Source: Elusimicrobiota bacterium (GTDB taxonomy: Bacteria > Elusimicrobiota > Elusimicrobia > FEN-1173 > JAKLIF01). From it: 64,000 nucleotides of DNA. Both the position numbers and the translations under genes were made by a program. Position 1 is the stretch's first letter, and every line of letters starts with the position of its first letter. Location: positions 248,001 through 312,000 of the forward strand of contig JAKLIF010000001.1 of NCBI GenBank assembly GCA_022709755.1, read 5' to 3'. Below the pieces are notes generated by a model. The model was not told the origin of the DNA and did no database searches. It saw nothing but the letters and a program-made list of their open reading frames with translations. This document shows, one piece after another, positions 9,001 to 17,790 of this stretch.

Positions 9001-9816
9001 ATGACGGACGACAACGCGCTCTCTCTTTTCATCTCCTCCGAAACGCTCCCGACGCGATCTCTCCTGGCGGACCTCTTCCACGAGTTCCACCGAATTCCCT
9101 ACGAGGATGCCGCTCAGATGGCCAAACACTCCTGGGGATTCCTCGGCGAGAACATGGCCGCCGACGAGACGGCCCGGATGGCCGACGTCGCCTCATCTCA
9201 ACACATGGAGACCCGTTCCATCCCCTCCGTCCAGGAACGGAGTATCCAGTCCGAACCGCCCCGACACACCGCGCAAGTCCGTTTCGATGACAAGCAGTTG
9301 ACCTTCATCCACGACGACACCACGTCGGCCGAGTGGTCCTGGGAACAGGTCCGGATCCTCTCGGCGGCGCCCCTCAAGGAAGAATCGGTCAGTGTTCAGA
9401 CAATCCAACAGGGCCCCTCGGCGGGAGCGCGGGCGGCGGGACTGGCGGTCACCGCCCTGACGGGCATCCCGTTGAATTTCGGGGGGCGGAAAAAGGAGAT
9501 CAAAAAGGAGACCGTGCGGACGGAACTGATCTTTGTGATGGACGTCCTGGCGGGCCCCGATCTGCGCCGATGGAGCCTGCGATCCGATGACCTCGATTTT
9601 TCCTGCCTCGGGTCCGAAAAAACCTATTCCAGCCAAACCAATTTCCGCATCCTTCTCCTTCGTTGGGCCGAACGATCATCGACCGCCTTGAAGAATTCGG
9701 GGGTCCACGCCTTCCGGAACAACCGTCCCCTCTATGAATTGGGATATGAGACCGCGGCGGATTATGAAAAAGAGCTGCGGCGGCTCCTGGTCCTCGACTC
9801 CCTCAACAACGTCTGA
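9001..9816 (+). CDS. Protein of unknown function with N-terminal alpha/beta module
   Basis: 271 residues, no signal peptide and no strong membrane helix. Residues about 1-65 form a small alpha/beta-looking unit (PTRSLLADLFHEF; HSWGFLGENMAADET). A polar linker follows (about 66-95), then a beta-rich stretch (WSWEQVRILSAAPLKEE onward) and a short hydrophobic segment (GLAVTALTGIPLNFGG) before a KKEIKKET patch. The middle could be a PH-like fold, but I do not recognise a family. It lies 24 bases after the PorV-like gene and 23 before a glycosyltransferase gene, so it belongs to the same plus-strand operon. Confidence 0.65.
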   Translation: MTDDNALSLFISSETLPTRSLLADLFHEFHRIPYEDAAQMAKHSWGFLGENMAADETARMADVASSQHMETRSIPSVQERSIQSEPPRHTAQVRFDDKQLTFIHDDTTSAEWSWEQVRILSAAPLKEESVSVQTIQQGPSAGARAAGLAVTALTGIPLNFGGRKKEIKKETVRTELIFVMDVLAGPDLRRWSLRSDDLDFSCLGSEKTYSSQTNFRILLLRWAERSSTALKNSGVHAFRNNRPLYELGYETAADYEKELRRLLVLDSLNNV

Positions 9817-9839
9817 TCCCCAACATCCGGCAACGCCCC

Positions 9840-11504
9840 ATGGCTTTTCCTCCATACTCCAAAAAATCCGCCTTCGGGCTTCTCTGGCTCGCGCTCTCCG
9901 CCGCCTCTCTGGGATTCTACGGTAAGGTGGTCACGTCGGACCTCTCAAGGCAGGGGCTTCATTACGATGTGGCTCTCCATGGAGTTCGCATGATGGGACC
10001 GACCCTGGGAGACCCCTCGTGGGAGGAACGCGAGGACGAACCGCGGTTGACGGTCGGGGAGAACTCATTCCCGCTCATGTTCAACGACTATAACGGAGCC
10101 GTGGAATCCTATTTGGGGCCCCTTCCGGCGTTGCTGATCGACGGGCCGACAGCGTTTGGATTGAATGCCGCCGGCGTGGTCTGGGGGTATGTCCTCCTGG
10201 GGATGGCCGGCGGTGCGGCCTATTTTTTCTATGGGAGCATCTGGGCGGCGCCCGCTCTTTGGGCGGCGCTGGGAACGAACCCCAGTTTCGTCGCCTTCTC
10301 CCGGATCGGGATATACGCCGGAACGATCCATGGGGCGCTGTTCGCGACAGCCCTCTGCCTGTTATTCCTTTTCTGGAAAAGAGAGGGCTCCGCCTGGGTG
10401 CTGACGGGGAGCGCGGCCGCCATGGGTTTGGCTCTGGGCAGTCGGACGCTCATGCTCTGGTACGCGATCGCCGTCCTGATCATGATCGCATGGACACCCG
10501 ATCTGCGCCGGAAGATTTCGGAGACCCCCCGGAGAACCCGGGCGGCCGCTCTCGGGGCCTTGCTATCGGGACCGCTCCTGATCCTGACGGCCAATATCCG
10601 GGGCGATTGGTTCACATTCCGGTTTTTCGCACAACACCTGGTGACATCACGAGAGGGGATATCCAACGCCGCCTACCTGCGGAACCTGGGGGAGAGGATC
10701 CGTGAATTCATCAGCCTGTGGGATGCCACGGCCTGGACGAACATCAACCATCCCAATCGACTGGGCCCCGGACTCATCGCCCTGGCCGTTTTGTGGCTGA
10801 TCGGACTCCATGGGTATGGAAAACTGAAAAAAGACGGCGGATCGTTTCAGGGTTTATGGCCGGTAGGAATTTGCCTGGCCGTCTTGATGCAATCCCCCTT
10901 CACTCCCACGTTCTTGGATGTCCACCACCTTTCGGCGCTTTTTGTCCCCGCCGCCCTGATATTCATCGCACCGCTCTTCATTCCGATCCCATACAGGGGA
11001 AAACGATATCTGAGGATCATCTACGGGGGGATCGCCCTGTGTTTCATGGCGTTGAATTTCCAGCTCTTTCGGGAATTTCAACCCCATCGACACATCCACG
11101 GGGGAGAAGACACCAAATGGAACGTCATGGCCGACGTGGTGGATTACCTTCAAAAAAACGACGTTCATTCCATCGGTCTGGGTGATACCGGGTTGATGGA
11201 CCCGTTCGATTACCTGTCGGGGCGGAAGATCCAGGCGGAAGAGATCTTCCATGCCCCCTATGGGGATATGACCCGGGCGGAATCCGAAGAGCTCCTTCGT
11301 CGGCGGCTGCGGGAAGAGGAGACCGGCTATTATCTATTCAAACATCCGTCGGTCCGGCGCCTCCCGTATGACACACGCTTCCTGGAGATCGTATCCGGTG
11401 AGGGAAGGCGGGCGGAGGTCATCAAACTTTTCGTGTCGCCGGAATCCAAACCGGTATTCGTTTTATACAAAGTGATCCCGTTCCGGAAAGAACCCGCCGG
11501 ATAA
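9840..11504 (+). CDS. Multi-pass GT-C (GT39/ArnT-like) glycosyltransferase
   Basis: 554 residues with about nine to eleven hydrophobic helices between residues 15 and 400 and a soluble C-terminal part of about 150 residues. The first external loop contains acidic residues (SWEEREDEPR; NDYNGAVESYLGPLP), as in GT-C enzymes where Asp/Glu in this loop is catalytic, and a later segment reads AFSRIGIYAG. Such proteins transfer sugars from polyprenyl-phosphate donors to lipids or proteins on the outer face of the membrane. The DPM-like GT2 domain encoded at 17768-19111 could make the donor. Family-level assignment only; substrate unknown. Confidence 0.75.
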   Translation: MAFPPYSKKSAFGLLWLALSAASLGFYGKVVTSDLSRQGLHYDVALHGVRMMGPTLGDPSWEEREDEPRLTVGENSFPLMFNDYNGAVESYLGPLPALLIDGPTAFGLNAAGVVWGYVLLGMAGGAAYFFYGSIWAAPALWAALGTNPSFVAFSRIGIYAGTIHGALFATALCLLFLFWKREGSAWVLTGSAAAMGLALGSRTLMLWYAIAVLIMIAWTPDLRRKISETPRRTRAAALGALLSGPLLILTANIRGDWFTFRFFAQHLVTSREGISNAAYLRNLGERIREFISLWDATAWTNINHPNRLGPGLIALAVLWLIGLHGYGKLKKDGGSFQGLWPVGICLAVLMQSPFTPTFLDVHHLSALFVPAALIFIAPLFIPIPYRGKRYLRIIYGGIALCFMALNFQLFREFQPHRHIHGGEDTKWNVMADVVDYLQKNDVHSIGLGDTGLMDPFDYLSGRKIQAEEIFHAPYGDMTRAESEELLRRRLREEETGYYLFKHPSVRRLPYDTRFLEIVSGEGRRAEVIKLFVSPESKPVFVLYKVIPFRKEPAG

Positions 11505-11595
11505 CGACTCCCGGAGAGGAGCGGGGCTCCCCCCTTTTTCCAGCGGACCCGGAAACCTCAGATCCCATCACAAAACCGGCCGCCGGCCCCACCGG

Positions 11596-13335
11596 TCAAA
11601 ACGTCTCATCATTCCTCTTCAGGACCCGGACGACAACCCCCTCGTCTTTATACTCGACGATACTTCCGTAGCGTTGAAAAACAGCAGCATGGTTTTTCTT
11701 AATCCGATCGATCCCGATCGCATTGACGATATTCGAGAGGCGGACGGCCATATAGTGCCGATCGTCTTCCGTGTATTGCTGGACCGCCTTGCTGATCAGC
11801 TGAGACAACCAATCCGGCTCATGGACGCCATAATCCCGGGGACCGGCGATGGAGACAAGATATTTATAATCCGAGACCCGGTTGAAATCGAGCGTCTGGA
11901 GGGACTCGATACCCCAGAAATCGATCCGGATGGGGAGGAGATCATACTGCGCCATTCGCTCCATCAGCACGTTGGGGAAACGGACATCGGTCGGATCGAG
12001 CGGCAACAACAGGACTCGATCGGCGGCCTTGTTGAACCCCGGCGAAGAAGCGATCTTTTCAGAGAGCGCCAGAATCCTCTCGATCCGGGGGTCTCTGCGA
12101 CAGAACTTCCGGCAGATGTCATTGGACTGACGGTAATAGTGGATATCGCCATATCGCAGTTCATCCAACGGGGGACCGAGTCCGAAGGAAAACGCATAAT
12201 ATTGCGTCAACCCCACGACCAGAACGAGTCCGACGATCCATCGATAGCCGACGATGAGGACACGCAACCCAATCGCGGAGATCAGCGCCACCGCCGGAAT
12301 ATAGGGGAGGGAATACATCAAGACAGCCTGATGTTTCATGGTGGACAAGATGAGCCACGGGATGAGGATCCAGGAGAACAGATACAACTTCGTCAACGAC
12401 CTCACGGGGGACGACACCAGCAGGATAAAAGAACCCGCCATGAACAGGGCGGCATAGATCAACCCCAATTGATATTCCCATAATCCGACGCTGTAGGCGC
12501 GCCAATTGGAAATCGCATTGCCGTATTCCTGCCACGAGATGAATGATCCGTACACGTTGTCTTTGTTGATCACGATCAAGGGAGTGACGATCACCAGGCT
12601 CAGGACGCAAAGCAGCCCGACGTTGACCATACACGATCGAAGTCTTGCGCGATCCCGGCGACAGAGGACCATCGCCCGGAACAATGACAAGGACAACGGA
12701 CCGGCGATGAATATGACGCACTCCCATTTCGTCAGAAACAACCAGGCGACGGTCAAACCGAAAAGGATGGAGAACCGCCGGTTCATGAAACATTCCGTTT
12801 TCAGGAGGAAAAGGAGGCCCAGCACCGTGATACTCATGGCGGCGAACTGAATGGCGAACAAACGCGAAGGCCCGTAGACGGTCGGATAGAACGACAGGAG
12901 AAGAACGGCCAGGATGGCCGTTTTCCTGTTCACCAGATGACGCGTCAGTTCGTAGAGAGAGAACAACAGCAGCAGCCAATACGGCAAGTTTGAAAAGAAT
13001 ATCATCTGCCGGACTGAGCGGCCGACGGCAAAGACGATGCTGCTCACGACATAATAGCCGGGCGGGTAAACGAGTTTCGGGAATTCATAAAGGATGTTGG
13101 TCCACGTGCGGGCGAGCGACTTATCCGGAATACGCGAAAAGATATCGGCGCATTGCAGATATTCCAGGCTCTTATAGTCTATGGGGATGGGGAGATCCCA
13201 ACTCAACCACAGAATGTTGTGAACCTGATGGAAGAGGAACAAACCGAGCAAGACATATAAATGCCCGATGGGCATATCGAACGGGTATTTCGACTTGATC
13301 CATTGAACGAATCTTGAAAAACGCATGGGCTTCAA
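11596..13335 (-). CDS. Second multi-pass GT-C (GT39-like) glycosyltransferase
   Basis: 579 residues from a TTG at 13335 that overlaps the preceding stop as TTGA (coupled start); ATG 13326 is an alternative three codons later. About ten helices occupy residues 20-400: an early luminal loop (SWDLPIPIDY), then YPPGYYVVSSIVFAVG and SFYPTVYGPSRLFAIQ, resembling the PMT/ArnT fold. The final ~190 residues are soluble and resemble the C-terminal domain of such enzymes. Predicted to use a polyprenyl-linked sugar at the periplasmic face. It is the last gene of the long minus-strand run and meets the plus-strand GT-C gene tail to tail. Confidence 0.75.
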   Translation of the reverse strand: MKPMRFSRFVQWIKSKYPFDMPIGHLYVLLGLFLFHQVHNILWLSWDLPIPIDYKSLEYLQCADIFSRIPDKSLARTWTNILYEFPKLVYPPGYYVVSSIVFAVGRSVRQMIFFSNLPYWLLLLFSLYELTRHLVNRKTAILAVLLLSFYPTVYGPSRLFAIQFAAMSITVLGLLFLLKTECFMNRRFSILFGLTVAWLFLTKWECVIFIAGPLSLSLFRAMVLCRRDRARLRSCMVNVGLLCVLSLVIVTPLIVINKDNVYGSFISWQEYGNAISNWRAYSVGLWEYQLGLIYAALFMAGSFILLVSSPVRSLTKLYLFSWILIPWLILSTMKHQAVLMYSLPYIPAVALISAIGLRVLIVGYRWIVGLVLVVGLTQYYAFSFGLGPPLDELRYGDIHYYRQSNDICRKFCRRDPRIERILALSEKIASSPGFNKAADRVLLLPLDPTDVRFPNVLMERMAQYDLLPIRIDFWGIESLQTLDFNRVSDYKYLVSIAGPRDYGVHEPDWLSQLISKAVQQYTEDDRHYMAVRLSNIVNAIGIDRIKKNHAAVFQRYGSIVEYKDEGVVVRVLKRNDETF

Positions 13336-15692
13336 TCCCGCCGGGGAGGACGCGCACGGGAGATGACGGCGTTCGCCCGAGCCACCCGATCGTCGTCGAG
13401 GCCGGGAACCATCTCCCTGAATTTCACGAAGTGTTCCCGCGCGTCTTCTTCCCGACCCATATCCATGTAGATCTGTCCCAGATAATAATGTCCCTGCGCC
13501 CGATATTCCGGATATTCCTTGAACAGATCCAGGATCAGCCGGGCCGCCCGTTCGGCCTTCCCGTATTCTTTCCGTTTCCGATGGAGATCCGCCAGATAGT
13601 TATAGGCATCATATTTCTGAAACACGTCCTTGTCGGCATACTTCGCCAGGATCGTCTCAAAATGACGCACCGCCTCGTCCAGCCGATTCATCTCCACGGC
13701 CAGCTTGGCCATCTTCTTATGCAGCCGCAGAAGGCGGCCCGGCGAATCCTCGGCCTCTCCCAGAAGCCGCCGATATTCCTCCATGGCCTCCGCAGGCATT
13801 TTTTGTTGTCTCAATATGTCGGCCTTCTGAAGGCGGGCGGAAAACACGATATTGTCCTGATCCGGATAACGCTCGATCACCGTTTGCACATACCGGTTGG
13901 CTTCCGAAAAACGCCCCCTGTTCGAGTAGAGTGCCCCCAGCTGAAGATAAATCTCGGCCAGACGTGTCGGACTCGCGGCGTTTTCGCGCAAGAGTGTCTC
14001 CCCCGTTCGGATCGCGTCATGGAACATCCCCCGCCGGCTTTGAATATCCAACAAAGACTGTTGGGCGGCGTAATGGATCCAGGAGTTCGAAGAACTGAGC
14101 GTCGCGGCCCGATCATTGGACCGAATGGCCTCGTCCCATCGGCCCATCTTGGAGAAAATCAGCCCGCGCTGCAGTTCGATCTCCGCCTGTTGTTGTTTGG
14201 AAAGCTTCTTTTGACTTAAAAGGTCCTGACATCCCGAGAGGGCTTCCGGATATACTCCCCGCTGGATCTGACAACCGATGACGGCCATTTTCGACACGAA
14301 GACCTCTTCCGACCGATGATCCGTGTGGTTTTCTATCACGTATCGGAAACATCTTTCGGCCTCCGGCAACTGATTCCTTAACCGGGCCAGTTTTCCCATC
14401 TCCATATGCGCCCTCAATCGGGAAGACCAGGCGAGGGTCGGATGCCGGGTATTTCCAACGGCGGGATAACTGTCTATGACGGTTTGGTAATAGCCCGCCG
14501 CCCGGTCATAGTCCCCTAACGCCACCGCCGTCAATCCCAATTGGATATAAATGTTCGCCTCATACTCATGCCGTCGTGGGATATCTTTGAGGAGGTTGAG
14601 TCCCATCTCCAATGATTCCCGGTAACGGCCCTCCTCCCTCCGCTCCTGCATCAAAACCAATTGGGCCCTGTATCGCAGGCTCACGCTCGGAGACGATACG
14701 GCCCGTGTCATGTATTGATAAAACGCAGAAAGCTCCCTGGTCGGCGGAACTTCCGAGAGCACCGCATCCGCCTTTTTCAGGACCCTCTTCAGCAGGCGCG
14801 GCGATTGACGGGATCGATCCAAACGCCGTTTCATCCTGGCGATCAAAATGGACGTCCGCCGGTCCGCTTCATCGATTTGACCCTCCCGGCGAATGACTTG
14901 GATGGATCTCACCAGCGCGGCATCCGACATGTGATATGGATTCTGTCCGTATTTCCACAGCCCCCAGGCCGTCAAACCGACAAGAAGGACTCCGGCCAGA
15001 AGGCGTCCGCGTCTCCGGAGCAGACGATGGATCATGGAAATGAGCCGATTCAAAACCGGGGTGGGCACCCGCCCGCCGCCTTCCAGGATCCGCTCTTTCT
15101 GCCGTTCCGATAGACCGCGACTTCCCCCGAAGCGCGCCCCCCGGACGCGGCATCCGGTGAATTCGACCTCCCGGAAGTCCGCGCGGGTCAGATCGGCCCC
15201 ATCGAGGAGGGAGTCGACGAACGTCGTTTTCACGAAACGGGCCCCCTGAAAACAGGCCCCATTGAGATCCGCGTGAATGAACCGGCAGTCGATAAATAAA
15301 CTCCGCCGGAAATCGACCCCGATGAAATCGACATCGCGGAAGACAACCTCCTGATACTCCGTCCAAGACAGGTCCGTATGCTCCGCGATGCAACGGCTGA
15401 AATCACACCGGAAGACGCGTCGTTCCGTCATCCGGATACCATTCATCACGGCATTTTGGAAAGACGTCCGTTCCAGTATGGCCGAATCCAGATCCGCCGA
15501 CGTCAGGTCTGAAAACGACAGGTCCGCATCGGTCAAATCCGCGTTCGAGAGATTCGCGTGCCGAAGGCGGGCTCTCGACAGGTCGGCCCGGCGGAGCGAA
15601 CAACGGCCGAAATCGGACGATGTCAGGTCCGCGCCCGAGAGGTTTTCCCCGCTCCAGTCGTATCCGCGGCGATTTTGATGGTTTCGGTTCAC
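13332..15692 (-). CDS. Pentapeptide-repeat / transmembrane / TPR fusion protein
   Basis: 786 residues. Residues about 15-200 are pentapeptide repeats of the A(D/N)LxX type (NLSGADLTSSDF, NLSNADLTDADLSFSDL), which fold as a right-handed quadrilateral helix. A basic linker and one membrane helix follow (about 225-247, LLAGVLLVGLTAWGLW). The remaining ~530 residues are helical repeats of TPR type (for example YYQTVIDSYPAVG, RYVQTVIERYPDQD, HFETILAKYADKD), many of outer-lipoprotein/YfgC style. With the helix, one half faces the cytoplasm and the other the periplasm. Probably a scaffold; no enzyme site seen. Its stop overlaps the GT-C start. Confidence 0.85.
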   Translation of the reverse strand: MNRNHQNRRGYDWSGENLSGADLTSSDFGRCSLRRADLSRARLRHANLSNADLTDADLSFSDLTSADLDSAILERTSFQNAVMNGIRMTERRVFRCDFSRCIAEHTDLSWTEYQEVVFRDVDFIGVDFRRSLFIDCRFIHADLNGACFQGARFVKTTFVDSLLDGADLTRADFREVEFTGCRVRGARFGGSRGLSERQKERILEGGGRVPTPVLNRLISMIHRLLRRRGRLLAGVLLVGLTAWGLWKYGQNPYHMSDAALVRSIQVIRREGQIDEADRRTSILIARMKRRLDRSRQSPRLLKRVLKKADAVLSEVPPTRELSAFYQYMTRAVSSPSVSLRYRAQLVLMQERREEGRYRESLEMGLNLLKDIPRRHEYEANIYIQLGLTAVALGDYDRAAGYYQTVIDSYPAVGNTRHPTLAWSSRLRAHMEMGKLARLRNQLPEAERCFRYVIENHTDHRSEEVFVSKMAVIGCQIQRGVYPEALSGCQDLLSQKKLSKQQQAEIELQRGLIFSKMGRWDEAIRSNDRAATLSSSNSWIHYAAQQSLLDIQSRRGMFHDAIRTGETLLRENAASPTRLAEIYLQLGALYSNRGRFSEANRYVQTVIERYPDQDNIVFSARLQKADILRQQKMPAEAMEEYRRLLGEAEDSPGRLLRLHKKMAKLAVEMNRLDEAVRHFETILAKYADKDVFQKYDAYNYLADLHRKRKEYGKAERAARLILDLFKEYPEYRAQGHYYLGQIYMDMGREEDAREHFVKFREMVPGLDDDRVARANAVISRARPPRRD

Positions 15693-15746
15693 AACGCTAA
15701 CCCCGAGACGGTCCTCATTCCATTCCCCTCACGTGAATCGCTCCAC

Positions 15747-16817
15747 TCAGAACAACCTCTTAAACCGGATGGTCTTATATAACGCCTCCAGGAGCACTCT
15801 CCAGTCGGTCGCCAGATATGTCGGTTCCCGGTAACAGCCGTACAGGCATCCCGGACATTGACTCCGTCGGTTCACGCATTTTTTCCGGAACGCGGGGCTC
15901 CGGTATATCCGCAAGAAATCATCGCGCTTCAGGTTGGCGGACGGGGATTCCAGGGCGCTGTCCGCCGTATCGCAACACGGGATCAATTCCCCCGAGGGCA
16001 GGATATCCATCGACAACTCGCCGGCCCGGCATTCCCATTGATGGTCGCCGGTCCGGATGTACCGTTCCAGATCGTTGAGCAACCGGGTGGACATCAGGAC
16101 ACGGCGGTTCTCCCGGATCAACCCCCGGAGATCCTCGAACAGACGCCCCACTCGGGCGGTGTCGAGGGCCGACAAAGAAAACGGATCACCCTTGTGGCGG
16201 TGGTCTTCGACGGAAGGATGGGAGAAGGGGCGGGTGAATATGCAGGGGCTGAAAAAAGCGCCCATCCCATCGATGTATCTGATGATCGCCGGGAGTTCGA
16301 AGAGGTTCTCCGCCGAAACGACCACGTTCACGGCCACCACTCCCCGGGATCCGTGACGATCCAAACAATACCGGATGACCTGTTGGGCGTATTTGAGGAC
16401 ATCCGTCGCCTGGCATATCCGATCCTGCTTCTCCGGATCCAGGGTATCCATGGAAACGCTGATATCGTTCAGTCCCGCCTCATAACAACGGTCCAGAAGG
16501 CTTTCCGTCACATGGATTCCGCCGTTGGTCTGCAATCGCACGAGAAAACCATGCCGGCTGAACAGGCGGACGATCTCCACGATATCGCCGCGCAACAACG
16601 GTTCGCCGCCCGTCAAAATGACCTGATGCAATTTCAGCGCCCGGAGGTGACGGGCGACCGTCTCCAATTCCGAGAGCGACATTTCCGGCGAGGTTGATAA
16701 GTCACGAATGCCGCACATCCGGCATCGGTAATTGCACCGATACGTCAACCAGAGTCTTGCGTTGAGCGGAGCGCGGAAAAAGACAGTTCGGAACGCGCCT
16801 TTCAGGAAGGGGAACAT
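15747..16817 (-). CDS. Radical SAM/SPASM-domain protein
   Basis: 356 residues. The radical SAM cluster motif is CNYRCRMC near residue 29, followed by the SAM-binding GGEPLLRGD. The C-terminal part carries further cysteines typical of a SPASM domain with auxiliary Fe-S clusters (WECRAGELS; ELIPCCDTAD; CVNRRSQCPGCLYGC). Such enzymes often modify peptides or act in cofactor and surface-polymer biosynthesis. It is encoded 14 bases after a second radical SAM gene and after a methyltransferase/glycosyltransferase, in an apparent operon. No precursor-peptide gene is evident. Product unknown. Confidence 0.88.
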   Translation of the reverse strand: MFPFLKGAFRTVFFRAPLNARLWLTYRCNYRCRMCGIRDLSTSPEMSLSELETVARHLRALKLHQVILTGGEPLLRGDIVEIVRLFSRHGFLVRLQTNGGIHVTESLLDRCYEAGLNDISVSMDTLDPEKQDRICQATDVLKYAQQVIRYCLDRHGSRGVVAVNVVVSAENLFELPAIIRYIDGMGAFFSPCIFTRPFSHPSVEDHRHKGDPFSLSALDTARVGRLFEDLRGLIRENRRVLMSTRLLNDLERYIRTGDHQWECRAGELSMDILPSGELIPCCDTADSALESPSANLKRDDFLRIYRSPAFRKKCVNRRSQCPGCLYGCYREPTYLATDWRVLLEALYKTIRFKRLF

Positions 16818-16830
16818 GGCCGGGGATGCG

Positions 16831-17790
16831 TCAGCCCGCGCGCGCCGTCAGGCAATGTTTTTGGGGGCGTGAATAAGGAGAAACTTTCAACATCCTCTCC
16901 CAGATGACCCGCAAGGGCTCGTTCTTGACATTGCCGAAAGATTGCTGGATGAAATCGCACGGATAGACATTCCCCGTCGGATCGACATAGACGCGTTCCC
17001 TCCCCGCCAGACAGCGCGGCGAAAAGTAACTTGAACACCCATCCCAACGGGGGTCCCCCGAGGAGGTCATTTCGTAAAAGATCTTCATATCCTCGGGAGT
17101 CAGTGCCTTTCCCCACAAGGGTTGAGCGCGAGCCGGAAGGAGCTGCAGGACGATGTTCTCTTTACGGCACAGGTTGATCTGCTCTTCCACCTCGCCGTTC
17201 AGTAGATTTTCATGGGTCACGACCATGGCGACCATCACCGAGAGCCCTTCTCCCCGGGCTTTTTCTATCCCCTGCCACGCCTGGCGATGCGTCCCCGAAT
17301 ATCCTCTCAGGCGATCGTGCACGGAGGCGCGGGGACTGTCGATGCTGACGATGACCAAATCGAAACGCGCCCTCTTCAAACGACGGCTTTCCCGGGAAAG
17401 CAACAAGCCATTGGTCACACAACTCAATATATTCCTGCTCGTGTCCACCAAGGAAGCATAGTCATAGAGATCCGGACACAAGAGGGGCTCCCCCCCCGTG
17501 AAATGTATGTTCAAGGCCCCGCACCCTTGCGCCTGGGACAGCAACGTCTTCATTTGGGCCAACGTCAGGCGGTCCTTCTCGCTCTGAGCGGCGCTCAACG
17601 ACCGGGCCGAACAATGAGCGCACGACAGCTGACATTGATAGGTCAACGCGACGGTGACCACTCTCAAACACGGCTCCCGCAGGACAATCATCCTGACATA
17701 GTTGCCCATCACCCTCGCCCAGAGCGCGGGTCGAGCCGGCAGGAACCGGGCATTCTGACGCCAGCGGTCAACAGAGGAGCGATCGAACAT
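16831..17790 (-). CDS. Radical SAM protein with C-terminal Cys region
   Basis: 319 residues. The cluster motif reads CQLSCAHC (about residues 53-60) and is followed by FTGGEPLLCPDL. The C-terminal part has WDGCSSYFSPRCLAGRE and GNVYPCDF, the pattern of a SPASM/twitch cluster domain. The start at 17790 overlaps the upstream MT-GT2 gene by 23 bases; a later in-frame ATG (residue 28) would avoid the overlap but shorten the helical N-terminus. Related to, but clearly divergent from, the neighbouring radical SAM protein. Substrate unknown. Confidence 0.85.
   Translation of the reverse strand: MFDRSSVDRWRQNARFLPARPALWARVMGNYVRMIVLREPCLRVVTVALTYQCQLSCAHCSARSLSAAQSEKDRLTLAQMKTLLSQAQGCGALNIHFTGGEPLLCPDLYDYASLVDTSRNILSCVTNGLLLSRESRRLKRARFDLVIVSIDSPRASVHDRLRGYSGTHRQAWQGIEKARGEGLSVMVAMVVTHENLLNGEVEEQINLCRKENIVLQLLPARAQPLWGKALTPEDMKIFYEMTSSGDPRWDGCSSYFSPRCLAGRERVYVDPTGNVYPCDFIQQSFGNVKNEPLRVIWERMLKVSPYSRPQKHCLTARAG

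Noticed and set aside
11518-11535. Terminator between the two convergent GT-C genes
   Set aside because: A short GGAG/CTCC stem before CCCCTTTTT is too weak to call with confidence.
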